Shown: positions 1 through 5,269 of the stretch, piece by piece
How the letters are laid out: each line of letters opens with the position of its first letter
How positions within the stretch are numbered: position 1 is the first letter of the stretch
Origin: Pseudomonadota bacterium
GTDB lineage: Bacteria > Pseudomonadota > Gammaproteobacteria > Burkholderiales > Burkholderiaceae
Assembly: GCA_023441105.1 (NCBI GenBank)
Contig: JAEZQX010000361.1
Location: forward strand, 1-5,269
Length of the DNA: 5,269 bases
Reading direction: 5' to 3'
The notes under the pieces: generated by a model
Database searches by the model: none
Told to the model about the DNA's origin: nothing
Seen by the model: the letters and a program-made list of their open reading frames with translations, nothing else
Translations under genes and position numbers: made by a program

Positions 1-2
1 CC

Positions 3-515
3 ACTGTCCCGGAGGCCGCGCCGTCCGCGCCGCCGCTGGTGACGCCGATCCCGACAGCCGTGGTCACGCCTGCGCCGCTCGCCGGCGAACAGCCGCTGCG
101 GCTGTGGGTCGCGGCCGACGGCGACGCGAGGCGATTCACGCGCGGCCAGCCGGTGAACCTGTCGATCGTCCCGAGCCGCGAAGCCAACGTCTACTGCTTC
201 CTCCACGACGAGCAGGGCCAGATCGTGCGCTTCTTCCCCAATCGCTTCCAGCGCGACTCACGGGTCCGGCCCAACGCGATCTTGCGCCTGCCCGGCAGCC
301 ACGGCTTTCGGCTGGTGATGAACACGCAAGGCGTGACCGAGACGGTGGCCTGCTTCGCCACCGACCGCGACGTGCTTGTCGAGCTCCCCAGCGACCTGGG
401 CCAGGCCGACCTCGTCCCGCTGCAGGCCCGCAGCCTCGACCAGGTCAGGGCAGCCTTCATCGACGTGGCCGGCGGCGTGCTGGGCCAGGAGTTCCTGGAG
501 CTGCGCGCGCGTTGA
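3..515 (+). CDS. DUF4384 domain protein, C-terminal part (5' end cut by window)
   Basis: The reading frame is open from the first complete codon at position 3 to TGA at 513-515, giving 170 visible residues. A GTG at 39 could be read as a start, but the frame continues upstream without a stop and has no convincing ribosome site there, so the gene very probably begins outside the window. The first 30 or so residues are rich in Pro, Ala, Val and Thr and look like a flexible linker. The rest fits a DUF4384 domain: a strand around LSIVPSREANVYCFL, then a DEQGQIVRFFPN turn, a conserved Asn/Leu/Pro stretch (NAILRLPG), and a final strand ending in VACFATDRDV. In this family the domain often sits at the end of larger exported or signalling proteins. 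Its biochemical role is unknown, and a link to the T3SS rests on position only. The downstream gene starts 63 bp later in the same frame. Confidence 0.8.
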   Translation, partial: TVPEAAPSAPPLVTPIPTAVVTPAPLAGEQPLRLWVAADGDARRFTRGQPVNLSIVPSREANVYCFLHDEQGQIVRFFPNRFQRDSRVRPNAILRLPGSHGFRLVMNTQGVTETVACFATDRDVLVELPSDLGQADLVPLQARSLDQVRAAFIDVAGGVLGQEFLELRAR

Positions 516-516
516 G

Positions 517-550
517 TTGAACCGCCGGCTGCCGATCTGCAACCCAGTGG
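517..550 (+). promoter_or_regulatory. Putative hrp-box-like ECF sigma promoter, site 1
   Basis: TTGAACC at 517-523 is followed after 13 nt by CTGCAACCCAGTGG at 537-550. Read against the HrpL promoter consensus GGAACC-N15/16-CCACNNA, the site is TGAACC (518-523), a 16-nt spacer and CAACCCA (540-546), with one mismatch in each half. It ends 28 nt before the transglycosylase ATG and begins one base after the DUF4384 stop codon. A second site of the same design lies upstream of sctC, which is the main reason to believe it. Neither intergenic gap contains TTCG, so the PIP-box element of HrpX/HrpB regulation is absent. The promoter reading is an inference from sequence. Confidence 0.5.
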
Positions 551-578
551 GATCGACGGCCGAACGGGAGCGAAGCGC

Positions 579-1406
579 ATGTCCTGCCCTGCCCTACCGG
601 GTCTCCTACCGGGTCTTCTGCCAAATCTTCTGCCAGGTCATTCACGGCGAAGTGCCCTCTGCCTGATCGCTGCTGCATGGCTGGCGAGCGGCCCGGCAGA
701 AGCCCAGGTCTGTGCCGGCACGCCCGGGCCGATGAAGCAGGCTGCGCCCGGCGAACGATTCGGACTGCTGGCCGAGCAATGCCCCGGCCTCGCCGGCACG
801 CTGAAGCCGCATCGCGCGGCGCAGCTGGAGGTGTACGGCCGTGCGCCGGTGGCCGTTGCCGACGCCACCGAGGCTCCACCGGATGCATCCGCTGCGCCCG
901 CAGCACCCGCGGCCGAAGGCAGCCGCCCGACGGCGCCGCCCGGTCGCGACGCGGCTCGCGTCATCGCCCTGGCCCCGGCCATCACCGAAACCGCGGCCGA
1001 ATTCGGCATCGATCCGCTGCTGCTGCATGCGGTCGCGCATGTGGAGTCGCGCCACAACACGAAGGCGGTGTCGCACGCCGGCGCCCGCGGCGTCATGCAG
1101 GTCATGCCGGCAACGGCGCGCCGCTTCGGCGTCGGCAACCCGGAGCAGGCGCTGTTCGACGCGCAGGTCAACCTGCGCGCCAGCGCCGCCTACCTGCAGC
1201 AGCTGCGCCAGCGCTACGGCGACGACCTGCGCCTGACGCTGGCGGCCTACAACGCCGGCGAAGGCGCAGTGGCCGCATACGGCGGCGTGCCGCCCTATGC
1301 GGAGACCCAGGCGTATGTGCGAAACGTGATGGCGGTGCATCGGCGACTGAGTGATTCATTCAGCGTCTCGCCTTCCGGCCAACTGATCGAGCGAGGAAGC
1401 AGATGA
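579..1406 (+). CDS. T3SS-associated lytic transglycosylase (SLT domain)
   Basis: This is a predicted periplasmic enzyme of 275 residues that cleaves peptidoglycan glycan strands to let the secretion apparatus through the wall. Export is indicated by a basic HSRR (21-24), a hydrophobic stretch (about 25-38) and a likely cleavage site after AEA (40-42). Before this lies an unusual Leu/Pro-rich extension (6-21) made of four tandem four-residue units. The mature N-terminus holds two Cys (45, 68), then an Ala/Pro linker (about 92-122). The SLT domain spans roughly 128-258: the probable catalytic Glu156 in HVESRHN, GARGVMQVMPATA (168-180), AAYNAGEGAV (222-231) and PPYAETQAYV (238-247). ATG 579 is the only credible start in this frame and has GGGAG at 566-570. 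The stop overlaps the sctV start, so the two are probably translationally coupled. Functional relatives are IagB, IpgF, EtgA and Hpa2-type proteins; which is closest cannot be told from inspection. Confidence 0.9.
   Translation: MSCPALPGLLPGLLPNLLPGHSRRSALCLIAAAWLASGPAEAQVCAGTPGPMKQAAPGERFGLLAEQCPGLAGTLKPHRAAQLEVYGRAPVAVADATEAPPDASAAPAAPAAEGSRPTAPPGRDAARVIALAPAITETAAEFGIDPLLLHAVAHVESRHNTKAVSHAGARGVMQVMPATARRFGVGNPEQALFDAQVNLRASAAYLQQLRQRYGDDLRLTLAAYNAGEGAVAAYGGVPPYAETQAYVRNVMAVHRRLSDSFSVSPSGQLIERGSR
594..641 (+). repeat. Four tandem 12-bp units within the transglycosylase leader
   Basis: Four consecutive 12-nt units begin at 594, 606, 618 and 630: CTACCGGGTCTC, CTACCGGGTCTT, CTGCCAAATCTT and CTGCCAGGTCAT. 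They encode LPGL, LPGL, LPNL and LPGH (residues 6-21). Units 1 and 2 differ at one base. The unit length is a multiple of three, so gain or loss of a copy would lengthen or shorten the leader without breaking the frame. The stretch uses CTA, CTT and AAT codons that are uncommon in the neighbouring genes, which suggests local duplication rather than long-selected coding sequence. Confidence 0.85.
1393..1399 (+). promoter_or_regulatory. Ribosome binding site of sctV inside the upstream gene
   Basis: GAGGAAG lies inside the last codons of the transglycosylase gene, a few bases before two adjacent ATG codons at 1403 and 1406. GAGG ends 6 nt before ATG 1403, and AGGA ends 8 nt before ATG 1406, so either may be used. 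The choice changes the protein by one residue. The first gives an ATGA stop/start overlap with the upstream gene. Confidence 0.7.
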
Positions 1407-3373
1407 TGACGATGTCGGCCTACTTCCGCAGCGCCGCCACGCCGCACGAAGGCATCGCGTCGCGCTACAGCGACCTGCTGCTGGTCGCGGGCATCGTCGC
1501 CATCGTCGCGATGATGGTGCTGCCCCTGCCCATCTGGCTGATCGACCTGCTGGTCGCGGTCAACATCGCCGCCGGCCTCGTGCTGCTGCTGCTGGGGGTC
1601 TACATCAAGTCGCCCCTGGAATTCTCGTCGTTTCCGAGCGTCCTGCTGCTGACCACGCTGTTCCGGCTGTCGTTGTCGATCGCGACCACGCGCATGATCC
1701 TGCTGCACGGCGAAGGCGGCCACATCATCGACACCTTCGGCAAGACCGTCGCCGGCGGGAACCTGGTGGTGGGCCTGGTGGTTTTTCTCATCATCACCGT
1801 CGTGCAGTTCATCGTGATCGCCAAGGGCGCCGAGCGGGTCGCCGAGGTGGCGGCGCGATTCTCGCTGGACGCCATGCCCGGCAAGCAGCTGTCGATCGAT
1901 TCCGACCTGCGCTCCGGCCTGATCGACAAGGACGACGCCCGGCGCCGGCGACGCACCCTCGAGCTGGAAAGCAAGCTGCACGGCTCGCTGGACGGCGCCA
2001 TGAAGTTCGTCAAGGGCGATGCGATCGCCGGCATCGTGATCATCGCGATCAACCTGATCGGCGGGCTCGCCGTGGGCGTCATGATGCAGGGGCTGGACAT
2101 GAGCACCGCCATCACGCGCTACTCCATCCTCACCATCGGCGACGGCATGGTGGCGCAGATCCCGGCGCTGCTGGGCGCGATGTCCGCCGGCCTCATCGTG
2201 ACCCGCACCAGCGACGAAGACGACCGCCACCTCGGTGATTCGATCCGCAAGCAGCTCGGCGCCAAGCCGCGCGTGCTGATGGTGGCCTCGGGCATCTGCC
2301 TGCTGCTGATGTTCGTGCCGGGTTTTCCCAAGCCGATCTTCGCCGCCCTCGCCTTCGCCTTCGCCGTGTGCGGCGCCATGCTCACGCCGGCGCTCACCCG
2401 GCGGCTGCGCAACCTGCGCCATCCGGCGGTGCAGGGACTGGTCAGGCGGCTGGACTCGCCGGCCGCCATCACCATGACCGCGCTGCCACAGCAGCGTCCG
2501 TCGGTGGCACTGCTGCTGCGGGTGCCGGCCGCCATGCTGGTCGACGGCAATGCGCACAGGCTGACGGTGACCCTCGAGGAGATGCTGGACGAGTTCCAGC
2601 TGGGCCTTGGCCTGACCCTGCCGCGCATCCACGTCCATGGCCACGACGACAGCGGCATCGACCACGGCCGCTGGGAGCTGCTCGCCTTCGAGGTGCCGAT
2701 CGCCGCCGGGCCCTTGCCGGAGGAACCGCATGTCGCCCTGGGCGGGCTGCTGCGCCAGGCCCTGCAGCGCAATGCGCCGCTGTTCGTCGGCGCGCAGGAC
2801 ACGACCAACCTGTTGTCGCGGGCGGCTGCCGACATGCCCGACATCGTGAAGGAAGTGCTGCGGGCACTGCCGCTGCAGCGCGTGGCCGAGGTGCTGCGCC
2901 GGCTGGTCGCCGAATCCGTGTCGATCCGCAACCTGCGCGACATCCTCGAGGCGATGGCCGAGATCAGCCAGCGCGAGAAGGACCTGCACACGGTTGCCGA
3001 GTTCACGCGCGTGGCCCTGCGTCGGCAGATCAGCCACCAGGTTGCGCCGGCCGGAAGCCTTCAGGCGGTGATGCTGCAGCCGCAGCTCGAGGAGCTGCTT
3101 CGCGGCTCGATCCGCGTGGCCGGCGGCGTGCCGCAACTGGCCCTGGAACCGGAGGCCGCCCGCGCCATCGCCGACGCGATCGCTCGCACGGTACGCGAAC
3201 GGCAGGCGGTGGTGCTGACCACCATCGACCTACGCTACCACGTGCGCAAGCTGATCGAGGCCGACTGCTTCGACGTTCCGGTGCTGTCGTACCACGAACT
3301 GGTGCCGACGCTGCAGCTGGACGTCGTCGACCGGATCGCCGCGCCGGGCGCGCCGCTGCTGCAGGCGGCGTAG
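1403..3373 (+). CDS. sctV: Type III secretion export-gate protein SctV (FHIPEP family)
   Basis: SctV (HrcV/LcrD/InvA; flagellar counterpart FlhA) forms the nonameric inner-membrane export gate that takes substrates and chaperones from the ATPase complex. The 656 residues show the family layout. Hydrophobic segments lie roughly at 24-40, 43-64, 78-95, 120-141, 208-226, 240-264, 290-306 and 311-330, followed by a cytoplasmic domain from about 340 to the end. The family signature is clear: ARFSLDAMPGKQLSIDSDLR (151-170), then a very basic DDARRRRR run (177-184) and GAMKFVKGDAIAG (198-210). SILTIGDGMVAQIPALL (241-257) and, in the cytoplasmic domain, VSIRNLRDILEAMAE (506-520) also match. Assignment to SctV rather than FlhA rests mainly on the adjacent secretin gene, since flagella have no SctC of this kind. 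The length is slightly below many HrcV proteins, but nothing essential appears missing. The gene ends in TAG at 3371-3373, and 112 bp separates it from sctC. Confidence 0.95.
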   Translation: MMTMSAYFRSAATPHEGIASRYSDLLLVAGIVAIVAMMVLPLPIWLIDLLVAVNIAAGLVLLLLGVYIKSPLEFSSFPSVLLLTTLFRLSLSIATTRMILLHGEGGHIIDTFGKTVAGGNLVVGLVVFLIITVVQFIVIAKGAERVAEVAARFSLDAMPGKQLSIDSDLRSGLIDKDDARRRRRTLELESKLHGSLDGAMKFVKGDAIAGIVIIAINLIGGLAVGVMMQGLDMSTAITRYSILTIGDGMVAQIPALLGAMSAGLIVTRTSDEDDRHLGDSIRKQLGAKPRVLMVASGICLLLMFVPGFPKPIFAALAFAFAVCGAMLTPALTRRLRNLRHPAVQGLVRRLDSPAAITMTALPQQRPSVALLLRVPAAMLVDGNAHRLTVTLEEMLDEFQLGLGLTLPRIHVHGHDDSGIDHGRWELLAFEVPIAAGPLPEEPHVALGGLLRQALQRNAPLFVGAQDTTNLLSRAAADMPDIVKEVLRALPLQRVAEVLRRLVAESVSIRNLRDILEAMAEISQREKDLHTVAEFTRVALRRQISHQVAPAGSLQAVMLQPQLEELLRGSIRVAGGVPQLALEPEAARAIADAIARTVRERQAVVLTTIDLRYHVRKLIEADCFDVPVLSYHELVPTLQLDVVDRIAAPGAPLLQAA

Positions 3374-3402
3374 GAGCCTTTTCTCCTCGCTTCAAGCGTG
3401 CG

Positions 3403-3420
3403 GCCCCGGCTCCCCGGGGC
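3403..3420 (+). terminator. GC-rich hairpin after sctV, possible weak terminator
   Basis: GCCCCGG (3403-3409) and CCGGGGC (3414-3420) form a perfect 7-bp stem with a 4-nt loop, 29 bp after the sctV stop. A smaller AGGAG/CTCCT stem (3372-3376 with 3383-3387, loop CCTTTT) overlaps the stop codon itself. No run of T follows either stem, so a classical intrinsic terminator is not shown. The hairpin could attenuate read-through, protect the 3' end, or simply reflect base composition. Confidence 0.3.
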
Positions 3421-3425
3421 GTTCA

Positions 3426-3459
3426 TTGAACCCGGCCGGCCGGGACTGCCACCTACTGG
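3426..3459 (+). promoter_or_regulatory. Putative hrp-box-like ECF sigma promoter, site 2 (upstream of sctC)
   Basis: TTGAACC at 3426-3432 is followed after 13 nt by CTGCCACCTACTGG at 3446-3459. Against GGAACC-N15/16-CCACNNA this gives TGAACC (3427-3432), a 16-nt spacer and a perfect CCACCTA (3449-3455). Only the first base deviates. It ends 26 nt before the sctC ATG, leaving room for a transcription start and the AGGAG ribosome site. Compared base by base with site 1 (517-550), the left block matches 7 of 7 and the right block 11 of 14, with identical spacing. Use by an HrpL-like ECF sigma factor is an inference; no such gene is in the window. Confidence 0.6.
3431..3444. repeat. Perfect 14-bp palindrome inside the sctC promoter region
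   Basis: CCCGGCCGGCCGGG is its own reverse complement. It begins at the last two bases of the TGAACC element and fills most of the spacer of the putative promoter. An 11-bp inverted repeat, GTTCA-T-TGAAC (3421-3431), directly adjoins it. Either could be an operator for a dimeric regulator, but palindromes of G and C arise easily in DNA this GC-rich. Site 1 has no matching palindrome. Confidence 0.4.
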
Positions 3460-3485
3460 TAGAACCCCCAACCAGGAGTCGTCCG

Positions 3486-5269
3486 ATGGCCTCCACCCAG
3501 CAAGCCCGGCGCAGCATCCGGTTTCCCGTTGTCGTTGCGCCGTTCGTTCGTTGGGTTCGGTCGGCGCGGGTTGCGGTCGCCGCGCTCGCGCTGCTCGCGG
3601 CCGGCGCTGCCGGCGCGGCGTCGATGCCGAACGGCGGCCGGCCGATCTCCATCACCGCCCGCGAGCAGCCGATCGCCGGTTTCCTGCAGGACCTGTTCGC
3701 CACGATGGACGTGCCGGCGGCGATTTCGCCGGCGCTCGGCGGATCGGTCAACGGCAGCTTCTCGGGGCCGGCCGCCAAGGTGCTGCGCGATGTGTCGCGG
3801 GTCTACAACCTGGTCACCTACTACGATGGCGCCGTGGTCCACGTGGTGCCGGCGTCCGAGCTGAGCAGGCGCACCTTCGCCGTCAACGCATCCATGTCGG
3901 AACGGGCGATGCGCGAGGTCTTCGACCTCGACCTGACCGACACCCGCAACACGGTGCGCCGCAGCGGCGACGGCAACCTGATCGTGGTGGGCGCGCCGCG
4001 CTTCGTCGAGCAGGTCGAAGAGCTGGTGCGTGCGGCGCAGGCGCGGCAGGCGCCGCAGAACCAGCCCGGCGCCGCGGCCGACTTCCGCGTCTTCTACCTG
4101 CGCTATGCCTGGGCACACGACGTGACGATGACGATCGGTGGCCGCCAGATCGTCGTGCCCGGCGTCGCCTCCACCTTGCGTTCGCTGGTGGACACGCGGC
4201 ACTACCGGCCGCTCGGGCGCGAGACCCTGCTCAAGCCGACGCAGCCGTCGCTGCGCGGCAAGGGCCTGGCCGGCCAGGGTGTGGCGGTGGATGCGAAGCC
4301 CGCGCGGGAGGAGGTGCGCGGCGACCAGGTCGACCGCCTGGTCACCGCTTTGTCCCACGTCGCCAGGCCGGAAGAAGCCGCCGCCCAGCCGCAGACCACG
4401 ATGCCGGAACCGTTCCAGGTCCGCATCGAAGCCGACCAGCGGCTCAACGCGGTGATCGTCAGGGACTCCAGCGACCGGCTGGCGCGCTACGAGCAGCTGA
4501 TCGCCGCGCTGGACGTCGAGCCGCAGTCGCTCGAGATCGAGGCGACCATCATCGACGTCAACGTCGACCGGGCCCGGGAGCTGGGCATCAACTGGCGCTG
4601 GAACAACGACGGCCGCGAAGCCGCCTTCAACGGCTCGCTGCCGCTGGCCGGACCGGGCGGCGTGGCCTCGGTGGTCATGGGATCGGTCGGCCAGTTCATC
4701 GCCCGCATCCGGGCGCTGCAGACCGACGGTGCTGCGCGGGTGGTATCGAGCCCGCAGGTCGTCACCCTCTCCAACGTGGAGGCGATTTTCGACAACAGCT
4801 CGACCTTCTTCGTCCGGGTGGCTGGGCGCGAGGAGGTGGACCTGTTCAACGTGAGCGCCGGCACCTCCCTGCGCGTCACGCCCCATGTCTTTCGAGACGT
4901 CGACCAGACCCGCATCAAGCTGCTGGTCAACGTCGAGGACGGCAACATCACCGGGCGCCAGGTGGACCAGATCCCGGTGGTTGAGCGCTCGACGATCAAC
5001 ACCCAGGCGCTGATCGCCGAGGGTGAGAGCCTGCTGATCGGCGGCATGGTGCGCGAGGTCACCGCCAACAGCACCGACAAGGTGCCGGGCCTCGGCGACG
5101 TCCCGGTGGTGGGCAACCTGTTCAAGAGCAGGGAGTCGTCCACCACTCGCGTGGAGCGCATGTTCCTAATCACGCCGCGGCTGGCCGGCACCAGGACCGC
5201 CTCCGCGCAGAGCACGCTGGGTGCGGTGCGTGCCGGCGCCACGCCGCTCGGCGCCGCGGCGCCGGAGCC
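3486..5269 (+). CDS. sctC: Type III secretion outer-membrane secretin SctC (3' end cut by window)
   Basis: SctC (HrcC/YscC/InvG) is the ring-forming secretin through which the T3SS crosses the outer membrane. 594 residues are visible and the frame is open at the window edge. ATG 3486 has AGGAG at 3474-3478, 7 nt away. A long signal peptide has a basic n-region (RR at 8-9, R22, R25, R28), a hydrophobic core (about 29-43) and probable cleavage near AGA (42-44). Domains follow in family order: N0 (about 54-125), N1 (about 128-185), a T3SS-type domain with YLRYAWAHDVTMTIGG and VVPGVASTLRSLV (204-235), a low-complexity linker (about 240-308), then N3 with RLNAVIVRDSSDRLARYEQL (319-338). The secretin core begins at EIEATIIDVNVDRARELGIN (350-369) and carries VPGLGDVPVVGNLFKSRE (533-550) and RMFLITPRL (558-566). 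Only a short tail after this should be missing, possibly a pilotin-binding segment. It probably starts its own transcription unit. Confidence 0.95.
   Translation, partial: MASTQQARRSIRFPVVVAPFVRWVRSARVAVAALALLAAGAAGAASMPNGGRPISITAREQPIAGFLQDLFATMDVPAAISPALGGSVNGSFSGPAAKVLRDVSRVYNLVTYYDGAVVHVVPASELSRRTFAVNASMSERAMREVFDLDLTDTRNTVRRSGDGNLIVVGAPRFVEQVEELVRAAQARQAPQNQPGAAADFRVFYLRYAWAHDVTMTIGGRQIVVPGVASTLRSLVDTRHYRPLGRETLLKPTQPSLRGKGLAGQGVAVDAKPAREEVRGDQVDRLVTALSHVARPEEAAAQPQTTMPEPFQVRIEADQRLNAVIVRDSSDRLARYEQLIAALDVEPQSLEIEATIIDVNVDRARELGINWRWNNDGREAAFNGSLPLAGPGGVASVVMGSVGQFIARIRALQTDGAARVVSSPQVVTLSNVEAIFDNSSTFFVRVAGREEVDLFNVSAGTSLRVTPHVFRDVDQTRIKLLVNVEDGNITGRQVDQIPVVERSTINTQALIAEGESLLIGGMVREVTANSTDKVPGLGDVPVVGNLFKSRESSTTRVERMFLITPRLAGTRTASAQSTLGAVRAGATPLGAAAPE

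Noticed and set aside
516..578. PIP box (TTCG-N16-TTCG) in the intergenic gaps
   Set aside because: No TTCG is present in this gap or in 3374-3485 on the + strand. The two CGAA copies here (561 and 571) are far too close together.
1295..3136. 613-codon open frame on the minus strand opposite sctV
   Set aside because: The translation is dominated by His, Gln, Arg, Asp and Gly with no recognisable domain, as expected from the reverse complement of a GC-rich gene. The + strand gene has clear SctV signatures.
3145..3150. GGAACC inside sctV (also at 2722-2727, and at 4406-4411 in sctC) as further hrp boxes
   Set aside because: None is followed by CCAC at 15-16 nt, and all lie within coding sequence away from gene starts.
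1403..3373. Flagellar FlhA instead of SctV
   Set aside because: The families are homologous, but adjacency to a T3SS-type secretin and a specialised transglycosylase fits a virulence-type system; no flagellar gene is in the window.
3935..4415. Possible insertion in the SctC mid-region (low-complexity linker, residues about 240-308)
   Set aside because: A variable linker at this point is normal in T3SS secretins, and the flanking domains are intact and in frame.
3453..4886. 477-codon minus-strand open frame opposite sctC
   Set aside because: Arg/His/Gly-rich composition and no domain-like pattern; it mirrors the codon structure of the secretin gene.
3398..4984. 528-codon + strand open frame overlapping sctC in another frame
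   Set aside because: Arg/Pro/Gly-rich and featureless. The secretin frame starting at 3486 carries all family motifs and a good ribosome site.

Overview
This window is a piece of a type III secretion (T3SS) gene cluster from a GC-rich proteobacterium. Codon use is strongly G/C-ending throughout. The gene set fits a betaproteobacterium of the Burkholderiales type best, but the host assignment is an inference and nothing here fixes the genus. All four genes lie on the + strand and the window is almost entirely coding. The only gaps are 63 bp (516-578) and 112 bp (3374-3485), and no stretch over 300 bp lacks a gene.

Layout: (1) 3-515 is the 3' part of a gene whose product ends in a DUF4384 domain behind a Pro/Ala-rich linker. 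(2) 579-1406 encodes an exported lytic transglycosylase of the specialised kind found in T3SS clusters. (3) 1403-3373 encodes SctV, the export-gate protein of the inner membrane (FlhA/InvA/HrcV/LcrD family), and overlaps the transglycosylase gene by the 4 bases ATGA. (4) 3486 to the window end encodes SctC, the outer-membrane secretin, complete except for its last residues.

The genes make functional sense together. The transglycosylase opens peptidoglycan, SctV gates substrates at the inner membrane, and SctC forms the outer-membrane ring. The DUF4384 protein has no clear role in this machine.

The most notable non-coding signal is a pair of similar sequence blocks, one in each gap. Each has TTGAACC, a 13-nt spacer and CTGCMACCYASTGG, and they end 28 and 26 nt before the start codons of the transglycosylase and sctC. 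Both resemble the HrpL-type 'hrp box' (GGAACC-N15/16-CCACNNA) with 16-nt spacing. I read them as a shared promoter for an ECF sigma factor controlling two transcription units, transglycosylase-sctV and sctC onward. I saw no wholly new system, mobile element, CRISPR array or RNA gene.
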